Translations under genes and position numbers: made by a program
Assembly (NCBI RefSeq): GCF_030580855.1
Contig: NZ_JAUQOP010000022.1
Location: 29,027 to 93,026, forward strand
DNA length: 64,000 nucleotides
Reading direction: 5' to 3'
Origin: Pseudomonas citrullilanati
GTDB lineage: Bacteria; Pseudomonadota; Gammaproteobacteria; Pseudomonadales; Pseudomonadaceae
The notes under the pieces: generated by a model
The model's database searches: none
What the model saw: the letters and a program-made list of their open reading frames with translations, nothing else
Told to the model about the DNA's origin: nothing
In this document: positions 50,098-58,831 of the stretch, in pieces
Layout: each line of letters begins with the position of its first letter
Position numbering within the stretch: the stretch's first letter is position 1

Positions 50098-50799
50098 ATG
50101 ACGAACCAACTGCCCAATCTGGATACAGGCTTGTGCCACTCCAATCTGGCCACAACCGACTCAAGCGCCCATAAACCGCGAATTCTGCTGCTCTACGGAT
50201 CGACTCGTGAGCGCTCCTTCAGCCGTCTCGTAGTGGAAGAATCCGCTCGTCTGCTTGAGCATTTCGGCGCTGAGACGCGGATATTCAATCCGACCGGCTT
50301 GCCCCTCCCGGATGACGTCCCAGTGGACCATCCCAAAGTGCAAGAGCTTCGGGATCTCATGCAGTGGTCGGAGGGCCAGGTCTGGTGCTCCCCGGAACGC
50401 CATGGCGCGATGTCCGGCGTATTCAAGGCACAGATTGACTGGATTCCATTGGCGCTTGGTGCGGTTCGGCCTACCCAGGGCAAGACGCTCGCAGTGATGC
50501 AGGTTTGCGGTGGGTCCCAGTCATTCAACGTCGTCAACCAGCTCCGCGTACTGGGCCGCTGGATGCGCATGTTCACCATCCCGAACCAATCCTCGGTGCC
50601 AAAGGCCTACATGGAGTTTGACGACAATGACAGGATGAAGCCTTCCCCTTTCTACGACCGGATTGTCGATGTGATGGAGGAGTTGGTGAAGTTCACAGTC
50701 TTGTTGCGCGATCAGAAAGACCATCTGGTAGACCGTTATTCAGAACGCAAGGAATCAGCCGAACAGCTGTCCTCCCGAGTCAACCAGCGCTCAATTTGA
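50098..50799 (+). CDS. arsH: ArsH, NADPH-dependent FMN reductase of the arsenic operon
   Basis: The 233-residue flavoprotein has the FMN phosphate-binding GSTRERSFSRLV and the long ArsH-specific N-terminal part; SPERHGAMSGVFKAQIDWIPL is the family signature. ArsH oxidises trivalent organoarsenicals. The gene follows arsC by 18 bases and is the last gene of the operon. Confidence 0.93.
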   Translation: MTNQLPNLDTGLCHSNLATTDSSAHKPRILLLYGSTRERSFSRLVVEESARLLEHFGAETRIFNPTGLPLPDDVPVDHPKVQELRDLMQWSEGQVWCSPERHGAMSGVFKAQIDWIPLALGAVRPTQGKTLAVMQVCGGSQSFNVVNQLRVLGRWMRMFTIPNQSSVPKAYMEFDDNDRMKPSPFYDRIVDVMEELVKFTVLLRDQKDHLVDRYSERKESAEQLSSRVNQRSI

Positions 50800-50898
50800 G
50801 GCCGTGTTGGCGTTGAAATGAAATAGCGATCCGCAGGCCCGGTCGATCCCGACAACTACAGGACATTCCCGTATCGCCTTTTCCAGACGCCAAAAACC

Positions 50899-50938
50899 AC
50901 AAACCCCCGACTTTCTCCAGGAAAATCAGGGGTTTGTG
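50899..50938 (-). terminator. Terminator after tRNA-Ser
   Basis: On the minus strand AAACCCC pairs with GGGGTTT across a loop and is followed by a T-rich run. It would end the leftward tRNA transcript. Confidence 0.75.
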
Positions 50939-50949
50939 TTTGCAGAATG

Positions 50950-51039
50950 TGGCGGTGAAGGAGAGATTCGAACTCTCGATACAGTTTCCTGTATACACAC
51001 TTTCCAGGCGTGCTCCTTAAGCCACTCGGACACTTCACC
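50950..51039 (-). tRNA. tRNA-Ser(GGA)
   Basis: The 90-base gene, CCA included, starts GGTGAAGTGTCCGAGTGG on the minus strand. The anticodon GGA lies at 51005-51003. It has the long variable arm of serine tRNAs and TTCGAAT in the T loop, and it is very similar to E. coli tRNA-Ser(GGA). The CCA end is encoded. The ars genes lie on its 3' side. Confidence 0.96.
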
Positions 51040-51345
51040 GTGTCTCGGCAAACTGTTCAGTCTGTCGAGGCGCGCTAATGTAGTCGAAAGGCTTTCCGAT
51101 GGCAAAGGTTTTTTTCAGAATTTTCATGCGGTTAAGGTATGCGGGCCGTTCGAGGCGCTGGGGCATGGCAAACCGGCCATTCTCCGGGTGTGGATCGGCG
51201 CGACGCCGGGAAGGCAGGCGAGGCTGGGCAGGCGGGCCAGACCGTTTGGCAATGCCGGGGCTGACCGGTGAGTCAGTCACGGCGCTTTACCTGGCCTGCG
51301 GCGGTGGGTAACGTCTGCCTCACTTCTCTTACAAGGAATAGCGTG

Positions 51346-52035
51346 ATGAGCGACCTGATTGCCTACCATCTCGACGACGGTATCGCGACCCTGAGCTTGA
51401 ATAATGGCAAGGTGAATGCCATCTCGCCCGACGTGATTGCCGCGTTCAACGCTGCGCTGGACCAGGCGACAACGGATCGGGCGGTGGTGATCATCACCGG
51501 GCAACCGGGGATCCTGTCGGGGGGCTATGACCTGAAGGTCATGACTGCCGGTCCCCAACAAGCGGTGAGCCTCGTCACGGCCGGTTCGACCCTGGCTCGG
51601 CGGCTGTTGTCGCACCCCTTCCCCGTCGTCGTCGCGTGCCCGGGGCATGCCGTGGCCAAGGGCGCGTTCCTGCTGTTGTCGGCGGACTACCGTATTGGCG
51701 TGGACGGCCCGTTCAGCATCGGCCTGAACGAAGTGCAGATCGGCATGACCATGCACCACGCCGGGATCGAGCTGGCCCGGGATCGCTTGCGCAAATCGGC
51801 ATTCCACCGCTCGGTGATCAACGCCGAGATGTTCAACCCGCAGGACGCCGTGGGAGCGGGCTTCCTCGACAAGGTGGTGCCGGCCCAGGAACTGCAGAAC
51901 GCTGCGCTGGAAGCCGCACGCCAGTTGAAGAAACTCAACATGAGTGCCCACAAGAACACCAAGTTGAAAGTTCGCAAGGCCCTGTTGGAGGCACTGGACA
52001 GCGCGATCCTGCTGGATCAGGAATACCACGGGTAA
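51346..52035 (+). CDS. Crotonase-family enoyl-CoA hydratase/isomerase
   Basis: The 229-residue protein has the crotonase fold: NGKVNAIS, an oxyanion region GGYDLKVM, and the later VACPGHAVAKGAFLLLSADYRIG block. One of the usual acidic catalytic positions is not obvious, so the reaction on the CoA thioester is uncertain. AAGGA precedes the ATG at 51346. It stands alone between the tRNA and plsC genes. Confidence 0.88.
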   Translation: MSDLIAYHLDDGIATLSLNNGKVNAISPDVIAAFNAALDQATTDRAVVIITGQPGILSGGYDLKVMTAGPQQAVSLVTAGSTLARRLLSHPFPVVVACPGHAVAKGAFLLLSADYRIGVDGPFSIGLNEVQIGMTMHHAGIELARDRLRKSAFHRSVINAEMFNPQDAVGAGFLDKVVPAQELQNAALEAARQLKKLNMSAHKNTKLKVRKALLEALDSAILLDQEYHG

Positions 52036-52048
52036 CGGCGCCCCCGGA

Positions 52049-52079
52049 CCGTGGCGAGGGCGCAAGCCCCTTGCCACGG
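52049..52079. terminator. REP-like hairpin after the crotonase gene
   Basis: CCGTGGC (52049-52055) pairs with GCCACGG (52073-52079). The interior GAGGG/CCCCTT extends the stem. It resembles a half REP unit and may stop transcription. Confidence 0.6.
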
Positions 52080-52203
52080 TTCTTTGTCGATGAAGAAAAC
52101 CTCACGGCGAACGTCGTCCATCTCCTACCTCTATAGGGACAATTGCCGAAAACAGTGCACAACCGTACACTGCGCCAACTTTTGGTCCCAATGAGCCCTG
52201 TAG

Positions 52204-52926
52204 ATGCTGTTTGTCCTGCGTATGTTCTTGATGGGCCTGCATTTTGTCCTGGCGGGTGTGCTGGGGTTGATCCTCGGCGTCTGCCGCCCGTTCAACCCGG
52301 ACAACAGCCGTTTATGCGCCCGGCTGTACGCGCTGCCGGCGATGTGGATCCTGCGCCTGCGGGTCAGGGCCGACGTCGACACGCTGGTGGCCAAGCCCCA
52401 GAGCTGCGTGATCATTGCCAATCACCAGTCCAACTATGACCTGTTCGTGTTCGGCAACGTGGTGCCGCACCGCACCGTGTGCATCGGCAAGAAGAGCCTG
52501 AAGTGGGTGCCGCTGTTCGGGCAGCTGTTCTGGCTGGCCGGCAACGTGTTGATCGACCGCGGCAACGCGATCCGGGCGCGCCGCTCGATGCTGACCACCA
52601 CCCACACGCTGCAACATGAAGACACCTCGATCTGGGTGTTCCCGGAAGGTACCCGCAACCTCGGCGCGGACCTGTTGCCGTTCAAGAAGGGCGCCTTCCA
52701 GATGGCGATTGCCGCTGGCGTGCCGATTGTCCCGGTGTGCGTGAGCAACTACGTCAAGCACATGCGCCTGGATCGCTGGCGCAGCGGTGACATCTTCATA
52801 CGGTCGTTGCCAGCGATTCCTACCGCTGGCTTGAGCATGGATGACATGCCCCGGCTCATCGCCCAGTGCCGCGAGCAGATGCGCGAGTGCATCGCCTCGT
52901 TGGACCGGCAAGCACAGAACCCGTGA
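52204..52926 (+). CDS. plsC: 1-acyl-sn-glycerol-3-phosphate acyltransferase
   Basis: This 240-residue membrane-associated enzyme makes phosphatidic acid. It carries the acyltransferase motifs NHQSNYD (HX4D catalytic pair) and FPEGTRN, and VPIVPVCVSN later. A hydrophobic N-terminal segment (about 5-27) anchors it. A strong terminator follows at 52932-52953. Confidence 0.92.
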   Translation: MLFVLRMFLMGLHFVLAGVLGLILGVCRPFNPDNSRLCARLYALPAMWILRLRVRADVDTLVAKPQSCVIIANHQSNYDLFVFGNVVPHRTVCIGKKSLKWVPLFGQLFWLAGNVLIDRGNAIRARRSMLTTTHTLQHEDTSIWVFPEGTRNLGADLLPFKKGAFQMAIAAGVPIVPVCVSNYVKHMRLDRWRSGDIFIRSLPAIPTAGLSMDDMPRLIAQCREQMRECIASLDRQAQNP

Positions 52927-52931
52927 ATGCA

Positions 52932-52953
52932 AACCCGCCTGATGGCGGGTTTT
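52932..52953 (+). terminator. Intrinsic terminator after plsC
   Basis: AACCCGCC pairs with GGCGGGTT around TGAT and is followed by a T-rich run. Confidence 0.9.
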
Positions 52954-53058
52954 CTTTTGCCGGAGAAACTCGACGGATTTTGCTGACTCTCAAGTAACAG
53001 GGCACGCTAAGCTGGACGTTGCCTGCCACTGCCATTTTCCAAGAAGTGAACCATCACC

Positions 53059-54030
53059 ATGGGTAGAGTCGTTGCTGCTGCGGTCTACAGCGCCGGTAAG
53101 AAAGTCACCAATATCACCCTCGACGAAGGCAGCGCCTGGGCTGCCAAACCCGGCCATTTTGTCTGGATCGGCCTTGAAGAACCCAGCGCCCAGGAGCTGA
53201 ACAACCTGCAACGCCAGTTCAACCTGCACGAACTGGCCATCGAAGATGCGATGGAAAAGCACAGCCGCCCCAAGCTGGAAACCTTCGGCGACGCCCTGTT
53301 CATCGTGACCTACTCGCCGATTCGCAAGGACGGCAAGCTGCAGTTCATCGAGACCCACATCTTCGCCGGCAAGGGTTACATCATTACCGCCCGCAACGGC
53401 CACTCGGCATCCTACGCCCACGTCCGACAACGTTGTGAGGCGCGCCCTCTCCTGCTGGAGCACGGGGAAGATTTCGTACTCTACGCCATCCTCGATTTCG
53501 TGATTGAAAACTACCAGCCGATGGGCGAAGCCATTCATGCCGAGATCGATGAGCTGGAACGCCATGTGCTGTGCAGCGCCTTGAACGAGCGGGACATCCA
53601 GAACCTGCACAGCCTGCGCCGGGACGTATTGCGCCTGCGCCGTTACGCGGCACCGATGGTGGAAATCAGCGAAGAGTTGCAGAAGCTGAGCTTCCCTTTC
53701 ATCGACAAGAACATGCGCCCGTACTTTCGCGATGTGCAGATCCATGTCACGCGACAGATGGAAGACCTGACGACCCTGGCGGACATTGCCAGCCAGACCA
53801 TTGAAGTCGGCGTGCTGCTCGAGGCGTCACGCCAGAGCGTGGTACAGCGCAAGTTCGCGGCCTGGGCGGCGATCCTGGCGTTTCCCACCGCCGTGGCCGG
53901 GATCTACGGGATGAACTTCCAGGACATGCCGGAGTTGAGCTGGCACTACGGGTACTTCACGGTACTGGGGGTGATTACCATCGGGTGCACGTCGTTGTGG
54001 GCCAGCTTCAAGCGGTCCGGCTGGCTGTAG
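53059..54030 (+). CDS. CorA-family magnesium/cobalt channel
   Basis: The 323-residue protein has the long cytoplasmic CorA domain, then two membrane segments at the C-terminus. The pore signature YGMNFQDMPE (GMN motif) lies between them. It is a pentameric divalent cation channel of the inner membrane. No regulatory leader is evident in the short upstream gap. Confidence 0.92.
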   Translation: MGRVVAAAVYSAGKKVTNITLDEGSAWAAKPGHFVWIGLEEPSAQELNNLQRQFNLHELAIEDAMEKHSRPKLETFGDALFIVTYSPIRKDGKLQFIETHIFAGKGYIITARNGHSASYAHVRQRCEARPLLLEHGEDFVLYAILDFVIENYQPMGEAIHAEIDELERHVLCSALNERDIQNLHSLRRDVLRLRRYAAPMVEISEELQKLSFPFIDKNMRPYFRDVQIHVTRQMEDLTTLADIASQTIEVGVLLEASRQSVVQRKFAAWAAILAFPTAVAGIYGMNFQDMPELSWHYGYFTVLGVITIGCTSLWASFKRSGWL

Positions 54031-54034
54031 GGGC

Positions 54035-54766
54035 TCAGCCCTGGGCCACGGCCTCGGGTTTGTGGGCGACGAAGCGCATCATCCATTCCGCCACGGTCGT
54101 GCCGTGGTGTTCCTGGTCGAGGCTGGCCACGCCCTGGCTGTAGACCTGTTCGCCGAGGTGCTGCTGGCGAAGCTCCAGCAACGCGCGGGAGTAATCGTGG
54201 ATGAACTCCGGGTGCCCCTGGAAGCACAGCACCTGGTCATTGATGTGATAGGCCGCGTACGGGCAGAAATCGCTCGAAGCGATCACCGTGGCGTTCTCGG
54301 GCAATTCGGTGACCTGGTCCTGGTGACTGATCAGCAGCGTCAACTCTTCCTTGACCGGGTTCATCCAGGGGGCCTTGGCGGCGAGTTTGTAGCGATGGGT
54401 GCCGACACCCCAGCCCTGGGTGGCGCGCTCGGTCCTGCCGCCCAGCAGCAACGCCAGCAATTGATGGCCAAAGCACACGCCGAGCAGTTTGTCGCCCCGC
54501 TGGTAGCGCTCCAGGAGGTAGGTCTTGAGGGTCTGGATCCAGGGGTCGGTGCCGAAGGAGTCGGCCTTGCTGCCAGTCACGAGATAAGCGTCGAACTGCT
54601 CGCCTTCGTCGGGATAATGCCCTTCCATCACGTTGTACACGGTAAATTCCGCCGCGATGGGCTGCTGTGAAAACAGCCGCTGGAACATCTGCCCGTACCC
54701 CTGATATTGATCGACCAGTTCCGGACGCAGAATATCGGTTTCCAAAATGCAGATGCGTAACGACAT
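54035..54766 (-). CDS. Class I glutamine amidotransferase-like protein
   Basis: A 243-residue GATase1 protein with the nucleophile Cys98 in GVCFGHQLLA and a late FQGHPEF (His and Glu of the triad). Similar proteins are annotated as GMP-synthase-like amidotransferases and may act on gamma-glutamyl compounds. It is convergent with corA, with four bases between the stops. Confidence 0.87.
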   Translation of the reverse strand: MSLRICILETDILRPELVDQYQGYGQMFQRLFSQQPIAAEFTVYNVMEGHYPDEGEQFDAYLVTGSKADSFGTDPWIQTLKTYLLERYQRGDKLLGVCFGHQLLALLLGGRTERATQGWGVGTHRYKLAAKAPWMNPVKEELTLLISHQDQVTELPENATVIASSDFCPYAAYHINDQVLCFQGHPEFIHDYSRALLELRQQHLGEQVYSQGVASLDQEHHGTTVAEWMMRFVAHKPEAVAQG

Positions 54767-54853
54767 AAAAAATACCTGACGCGATGATGGGAATATTGCA
54801 CACCCCAGAGCCTGCCCTGAAACACGGTTCCAAGGCAAGCCCCTCCCAGCGTG

Positions 54854-56998
54854 TCAGAACCGTTCCTGGCGGGCGGCTTTTTCCAGCAGCAAGGCCGGCG
54901 GCGAGAAGCGTTCGCCGTACTGCTCGGCGAGGTACTGGGCGCGCGCGACGAAATCCTGCACGCCGTACTGGTTGATGAACTGCAACGCGCCACCGGTCCA
55001 CGCCGCAAAACCGATGCCGAAGATCGAGCCGACGTTGGCGTCGGCCGTCGAAGTCAGCACGCCCTCCTCCACGCAACGCACGGTTTCCAGGGCCTGGATG
55101 AACAGCAGGCGATCGCGGATATCCTGCGCTGAAATCTGCCCGCCCGCCTGCTCGAAGCGGCTCTTGAGCGCCGGCCACAGATGCTTTGGCCCGCTGGCCG
55201 GGTAGTCATAGAAACCGGCACCGGCAGCCTTGCCCGGCCGCTTGTATTCATTGAGCAGCAGATCGATCACCGCAAAGGCCGGGTGTCCGGTCGGCGTTTT
55301 CCCTTCGGCTTGCAGGTCCTTGGCGGTTTGCACGCGGATATGGCTCATCAGGCTGAGGGAAACTTCATCAGAGACCGCCAGTGGCCCGACCGGCATCCCG
55401 GCCTTGCGCGCTTCGGTCTCGATCATCGGCGCACTGACGCCCTCGCCGAGCATGGCGATGCCCTCGTGGGTATAGGTGCCGAATACCCGAGAGGTGAAGA
55501 AGCCCCGACGGTCGTTGACCACGATCGGCGTCTTGTTGATCTGCAATACGAAATCGAAGCCCCGCGCCAATGTCTCATCGCTGGTGCGTGCGCCCTTGAT
55601 GATCTCCACCAGCGGCATCTTCTCCACCGGGCTGAAGAAATGCAGGCCGATGAACTGCGTCGGGTCCGGCACCGCGGCGGCGAGGCCGGTGATGGGCAAG
55701 GTCGAGGTGTTGGAGGCGATCACCGCGCCAGGCCCCGCCACCGCTTGGGCGGCGGCCGACACCTGGGCTTTCAGGGCGCGATCCTCGAACACCGCTTCGA
55801 TGATCAGGTCGCAACCGGCCAGGTCTGCGTCGCTGCCGGTGGCATGGATCCGCGCCAGGGTTGCGTCGCGCTGTTCGGCAGTGAGCTGGCCACGGGCGAC
55901 TTTCTTGTCCAGCAACGCCACCGAACGGGCCTTGCCCTTTTGCGCGGCGGCCAGGTCGACGTCCTTGAGCACCACGTCGATGCCGGCCACGGCGCAGGTG
56001 TAGGCAATGCCGGCGCCCATCATGCCCGCCCCCAGGACGCCGACTTTCTTTGTCACGTACGGCGCCACACCTTGTGGCCGAGAGCCGCCAGCCTTGATCT
56101 CGTTGAGCTGGAACCAGAAGGTCCCGATCAGGTTCTTCGCTACCTGGCCGGTGGTCAATTCGGTGAAATAGCGGGTTTCGATCAGGTGGGCGGTGTCGAA
56201 ATCCACCTGGGCGCCTTCCACGGCCGCGCAGAGGATCTTCTCCGGCGCCGGCAGGCAGCCCTGGGTCTTGTTCCGCAGGATCGAAGGCATGATTGCCAAC
56301 ATCTGCGCCACCTTCGGGTCGGCCGGCGTCCCCCCCGGAATCCGGTAGCCCTTCACATCCCATGGCTGGACCGCACCGGGGTTGGCGAGGATCCAGGCCC
56401 GGGACTGGGCCAGCAACTCCTCACGGTCCGCGGCCAACGCGTCCACCAGGCCGGCTTGCAACGCTTGTTGCGGGCGGACCTTCTTGCCTTCCAGCAGATA
56501 CGGCAACGCCTTTTCCAACCCGAGCAGGCGCACCATCCGCACCACCCCGCCGCCGCCCGGCAACAGGCCGAGGGTGACTTCCGGCAGGCCGATCTGCACC
56601 GACGGATGATCCAGCGCCACCCGATGATGGCAAGCCAGGCAGATCTCCCAACCGCCGCCCAGCGCCGCGCCGTTGATCGCCGCCACCACTGGCTTGCCCA
56701 GGGTTTCCAGGGTGCGCAGTTGCGCCTTGAGGCCGAGGACGCCGTCGTAGAACGCCTTGGCCTCGGGCTTGCCGACCTTGACCAGTTCGTTGAGGTCACC
56801 GCCGGCAAAGAAGGTCTTCTTGGCCGAGGTGATGATCACCCCGGCAATCGAGTCTTTTTCGGCGGCCAGGCGGGCGAGGCACGCCGCCATGGCCTCCCGG
56901 TACGCCGCATTCATGGTGTTGGCGCTCTGGCCCGGCAGGTCCAGGGTCAGGACGACGATCCGGTCGGCGCCGGTTTCGTAGCGGATGGCATCGGTCAT
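54854..56998 (-). CDS. FadB/FadJ-type bifunctional enoyl-CoA hydratase/3-hydroxyacyl-CoA dehydrogenase
   Basis: The 714-residue enzyme has an N-terminal crotonase domain (about 1-190; FFAGGDLNELVK, GALGGGWEICLACHHR) and a 3-hydroxyacyl-CoA dehydrogenase domain (about 310-600; VGVLGAGMMGAGIA, HFFSPVEKMPLVEI). It carries out two steps of beta-oxidation. It follows the thiolase gene by 24 bases, so the pair forms a beta-oxidation operon. Confidence 0.94.
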   Translation of the reverse strand: MTDAIRYETGADRIVVLTLDLPGQSANTMNAAYREAMAACLARLAAEKDSIAGVIITSAKKTFFAGGDLNELVKVGKPEAKAFYDGVLGLKAQLRTLETLGKPVVAAINGAALGGGWEICLACHHRVALDHPSVQIGLPEVTLGLLPGGGGVVRMVRLLGLEKALPYLLEGKKVRPQQALQAGLVDALAADREELLAQSRAWILANPGAVQPWDVKGYRIPGGTPADPKVAQMLAIMPSILRNKTQGCLPAPEKILCAAVEGAQVDFDTAHLIETRYFTELTTGQVAKNLIGTFWFQLNEIKAGGSRPQGVAPYVTKKVGVLGAGMMGAGIAYTCAVAGIDVVLKDVDLAAAQKGKARSVALLDKKVARGQLTAEQRDATLARIHATGSDADLAGCDLIIEAVFEDRALKAQVSAAAQAVAGPGAVIASNTSTLPITGLAAAVPDPTQFIGLHFFSPVEKMPLVEIIKGARTSDETLARGFDFVLQINKTPIVVNDRRGFFTSRVFGTYTHEGIAMLGEGVSAPMIETEARKAGMPVGPLAVSDEVSLSLMSHIRVQTAKDLQAEGKTPTGHPAFAVIDLLLNEYKRPGKAAGAGFYDYPASGPKHLWPALKSRFEQAGGQISAQDIRDRLLFIQALETVRCVEEGVLTSTADANVGSIFGIGFAAWTGGALQFINQYGVQDFVARAQYLAEQYGERFSPPALLLEKAARQERF

Positions 56999-57022
56999 GA
57001 AATGTTCCTTGAAGTCGTGGGC

Positions 57023-58228
57023 TCAGAGGCGTTCGATGACGGTGGCAATGCCCATCCCGCCGCCGACGCACAGGGTCGCCAGGCCGTAGCGCAGGCGCCG
57101 AGCCTCCAGTTCATCGAGCAGGGTGCCGAGGATGGCGCACCCGGTGGCGCCCAAGGGATGCCCCAAGGCGATGGAACCGCCGTTGACGTTGACCTTGGCG
57201 GGGTCGATGGCCATGTCCTTGATGAACTTGAGCACCACCGAGGCGAAGGCTTCGTTGACTTCGAACAGGTCGATATCCTCGACCCGCAGACCGGCCTTGA
57301 CCAAGGCCTTGCGAGTGGCCGGGGCCGGGCCGGTGAGCATGATGGTCGGGTCGGTGCTGGTGACGGCCGTGGCGACGATACGCGCCCGCGGTTGCAGGCC
57401 CATCGCCCGCCCCTTGGCCTCGGAACCGATCAACATCGCCGCCGCACCGTCGACGATCCCGGAGCTGTTCCCCGGCGTGTGCACGTGATCGATGCGCTCG
57501 ACATGGCTGTAGACCCGCAGCGCGGTGCCGTCGAAGCCCATCTGGCCCATGGCCTCGAAACTTGGCTTGAGCAGGCCCAAGCCCGCGAGTGTGGAATCGG
57601 CCCGGATGAACTCATCATGGTCCAGCAGCACGATGCCATTCTGGTCCCGTACCGCCACCAGGGATTTGTCGAACGATCCGTCAGCCCGGGCGCGTGCCGC
57701 CTTTTGCTGGGAATGCAGCGCGTAGGCATCGACGTCCTCGCGACTGAAGCCTTCCAGGGTGGCGATCAGGTCGGCGCCGATGCCCTGGGGGATGAAATGA
57801 CCGTGCAGGTTGGATTGCGGGTCCAGCGCCCAGGCGCCGCCGTCACTGCCCATGGGCACCCGGGACATGGATTCGACGCCGCCCGCCACCACCAGGTCCT
57901 CGAACCCGGAACGCACCTTCATGGCCGCCAGGTTCACCGCCTCCAGGCCGGACGCGCAGAACCGGTTGAGTTGCACACCGGCGACGCTGACGTCCCAGTC
58001 GGCCACCAATGCGGCGGTCTTGGCGATATCGGCGCCCTGCTCGCCCACGGGCGTCACGCAACCGAGCACGATGTCGTCGACCTGGCGGGTGTCCAGGTCC
58101 ATGCGCTGCTGCAAGGCAGCGAGCAAGCCGCCCATCAGGTTCACCGGCTTGACACTGTGCAAGGCGCCGTCGGCCTTGCCTTTGCCACGGGGCGTGCGTA
58201 CGGCATCGAAAATCAAAGCTTGGTTCAT
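57023..58228 (-). CDS. Acetyl-CoA C-acyltransferase (thiolase)
   Basis: A 401-residue thiolase with the nucleophile Cys91 in NRFCASGLEAV, NEAFA, GHPLGATG and the C-terminal CVGGGMG. It cleaves 3-ketoacyl-CoA and partners the downstream FadB-type protein. AGAGG precedes the ATG at 58228; a longer upstream reading has no support. Confidence 0.94.
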   Translation of the reverse strand: MNQALIFDAVRTPRGKGKADGALHSVKPVNLMGGLLAALQQRMDLDTRQVDDIVLGCVTPVGEQGADIAKTAALVADWDVSVAGVQLNRFCASGLEAVNLAAMKVRSGFEDLVVAGGVESMSRVPMGSDGGAWALDPQSNLHGHFIPQGIGADLIATLEGFSREDVDAYALHSQQKAARARADGSFDKSLVAVRDQNGIVLLDHDEFIRADSTLAGLGLLKPSFEAMGQMGFDGTALRVYSHVERIDHVHTPGNSSGIVDGAAAMLIGSEAKGRAMGLQPRARIVATAVTSTDPTIMLTGPAPATRKALVKAGLRVEDIDLFEVNEAFASVVLKFIKDMAIDPAKVNVNGGSIALGHPLGATGCAILGTLLDELEARRLRYGLATLCVGGGMGIATVIERL

Positions 58229-58610
58229 GACAGCCTCTGGCAGGGCACAATGCGAGGTCTTCACCATAAGCCCAGCGGCGTCGGATTCAATGACCGCAGC
58301 GCTCAATGGCGTTGACGGCCACGCTCAGACGAACGGTAGCGAGCTATCGGGTTAACCGTTTCAGGAAAGCAAGCTGTCTAGCCAAAGGCCTTTCAAGAAG
58401 GTGGCAATAGGCCTCATGCTCTTTTAGCAACTAAAGACTCACAATTAATACTAATTGGATCTAAGCCAAGCCGGCCGCGGCCCCTAATGTAATCCTTGTA
58501 CAAGAAAAGTCGTCGGGTTTTGCCGAGGCACTTGTCAAACAGGAAGTGCAACGCCAGCCGTCATGGATATGCAGGCTGGCCTCAGGAAATAACAATAAGG
58601 CGGGTCAGCC
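58229..58610. promoter_or_regulatory. Intergenic region upstream of the thiolase operon
   Basis: This 382-base gap between divergent genes holds a perfect dyad CAATTA-ATAC-TAATTG at 58442-58457 in an AT-rich patch. It is a candidate operator. I see no gene. Confidence 0.45.
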
Positions 58611-58706
58611 ATGTTCAAACATTCGAAAGTTCGTCAAGCCGGGCTCATTCTCTTTGCCACGACGCTGCTGTTGATCTTGCCGAACATCACCAAGGTGATC
58701 GGCTGA
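58611..58706 (+). CDS. 31-residue single-pass membrane microprotein
   Basis: This short gene reads MFKHSKVRQAGLILF onward through a hydrophobic stretch (about 11-25) to NITKVIG and stop. AGG lies ten bases before the ATG. The layout (basic N-terminus, one membrane helix) suggests a real membrane microprotein. The cytochrome gene follows 125 bases later. Confidence 0.65.
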   Translation: MFKHSKVRQAGLILFATTLLLILPNITKVIG

Positions 58707-58831
58707 GTCGTACGCGCGCCGCCTGCATTGCCAGACCATCTGCATCAGCAAAAAACCAGCGGGGCTCGTTGTTCGAGTCGGGGTGGCTGTGCCACTCTTT
58801 GCGCCCTCCCCCGACATGGAAAGCGCCCCTC

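Noticed and set aside
48886..51039. Attachment-site direct repeats for an island at tRNA-Ser
   Set aside because: No copy of the tRNA 3' end was found to the left of the ars genes, so integration at the tRNA stays unproven.
55181..58315. Plus-strand reading frame of more than 1000 codons opposite the thiolase and FadB-type genes
   Set aside because: It spans two clear minus-strand genes and the gap between them, is rich in Arg, His and Gln as antisense frames are, and has no recognisable motif.
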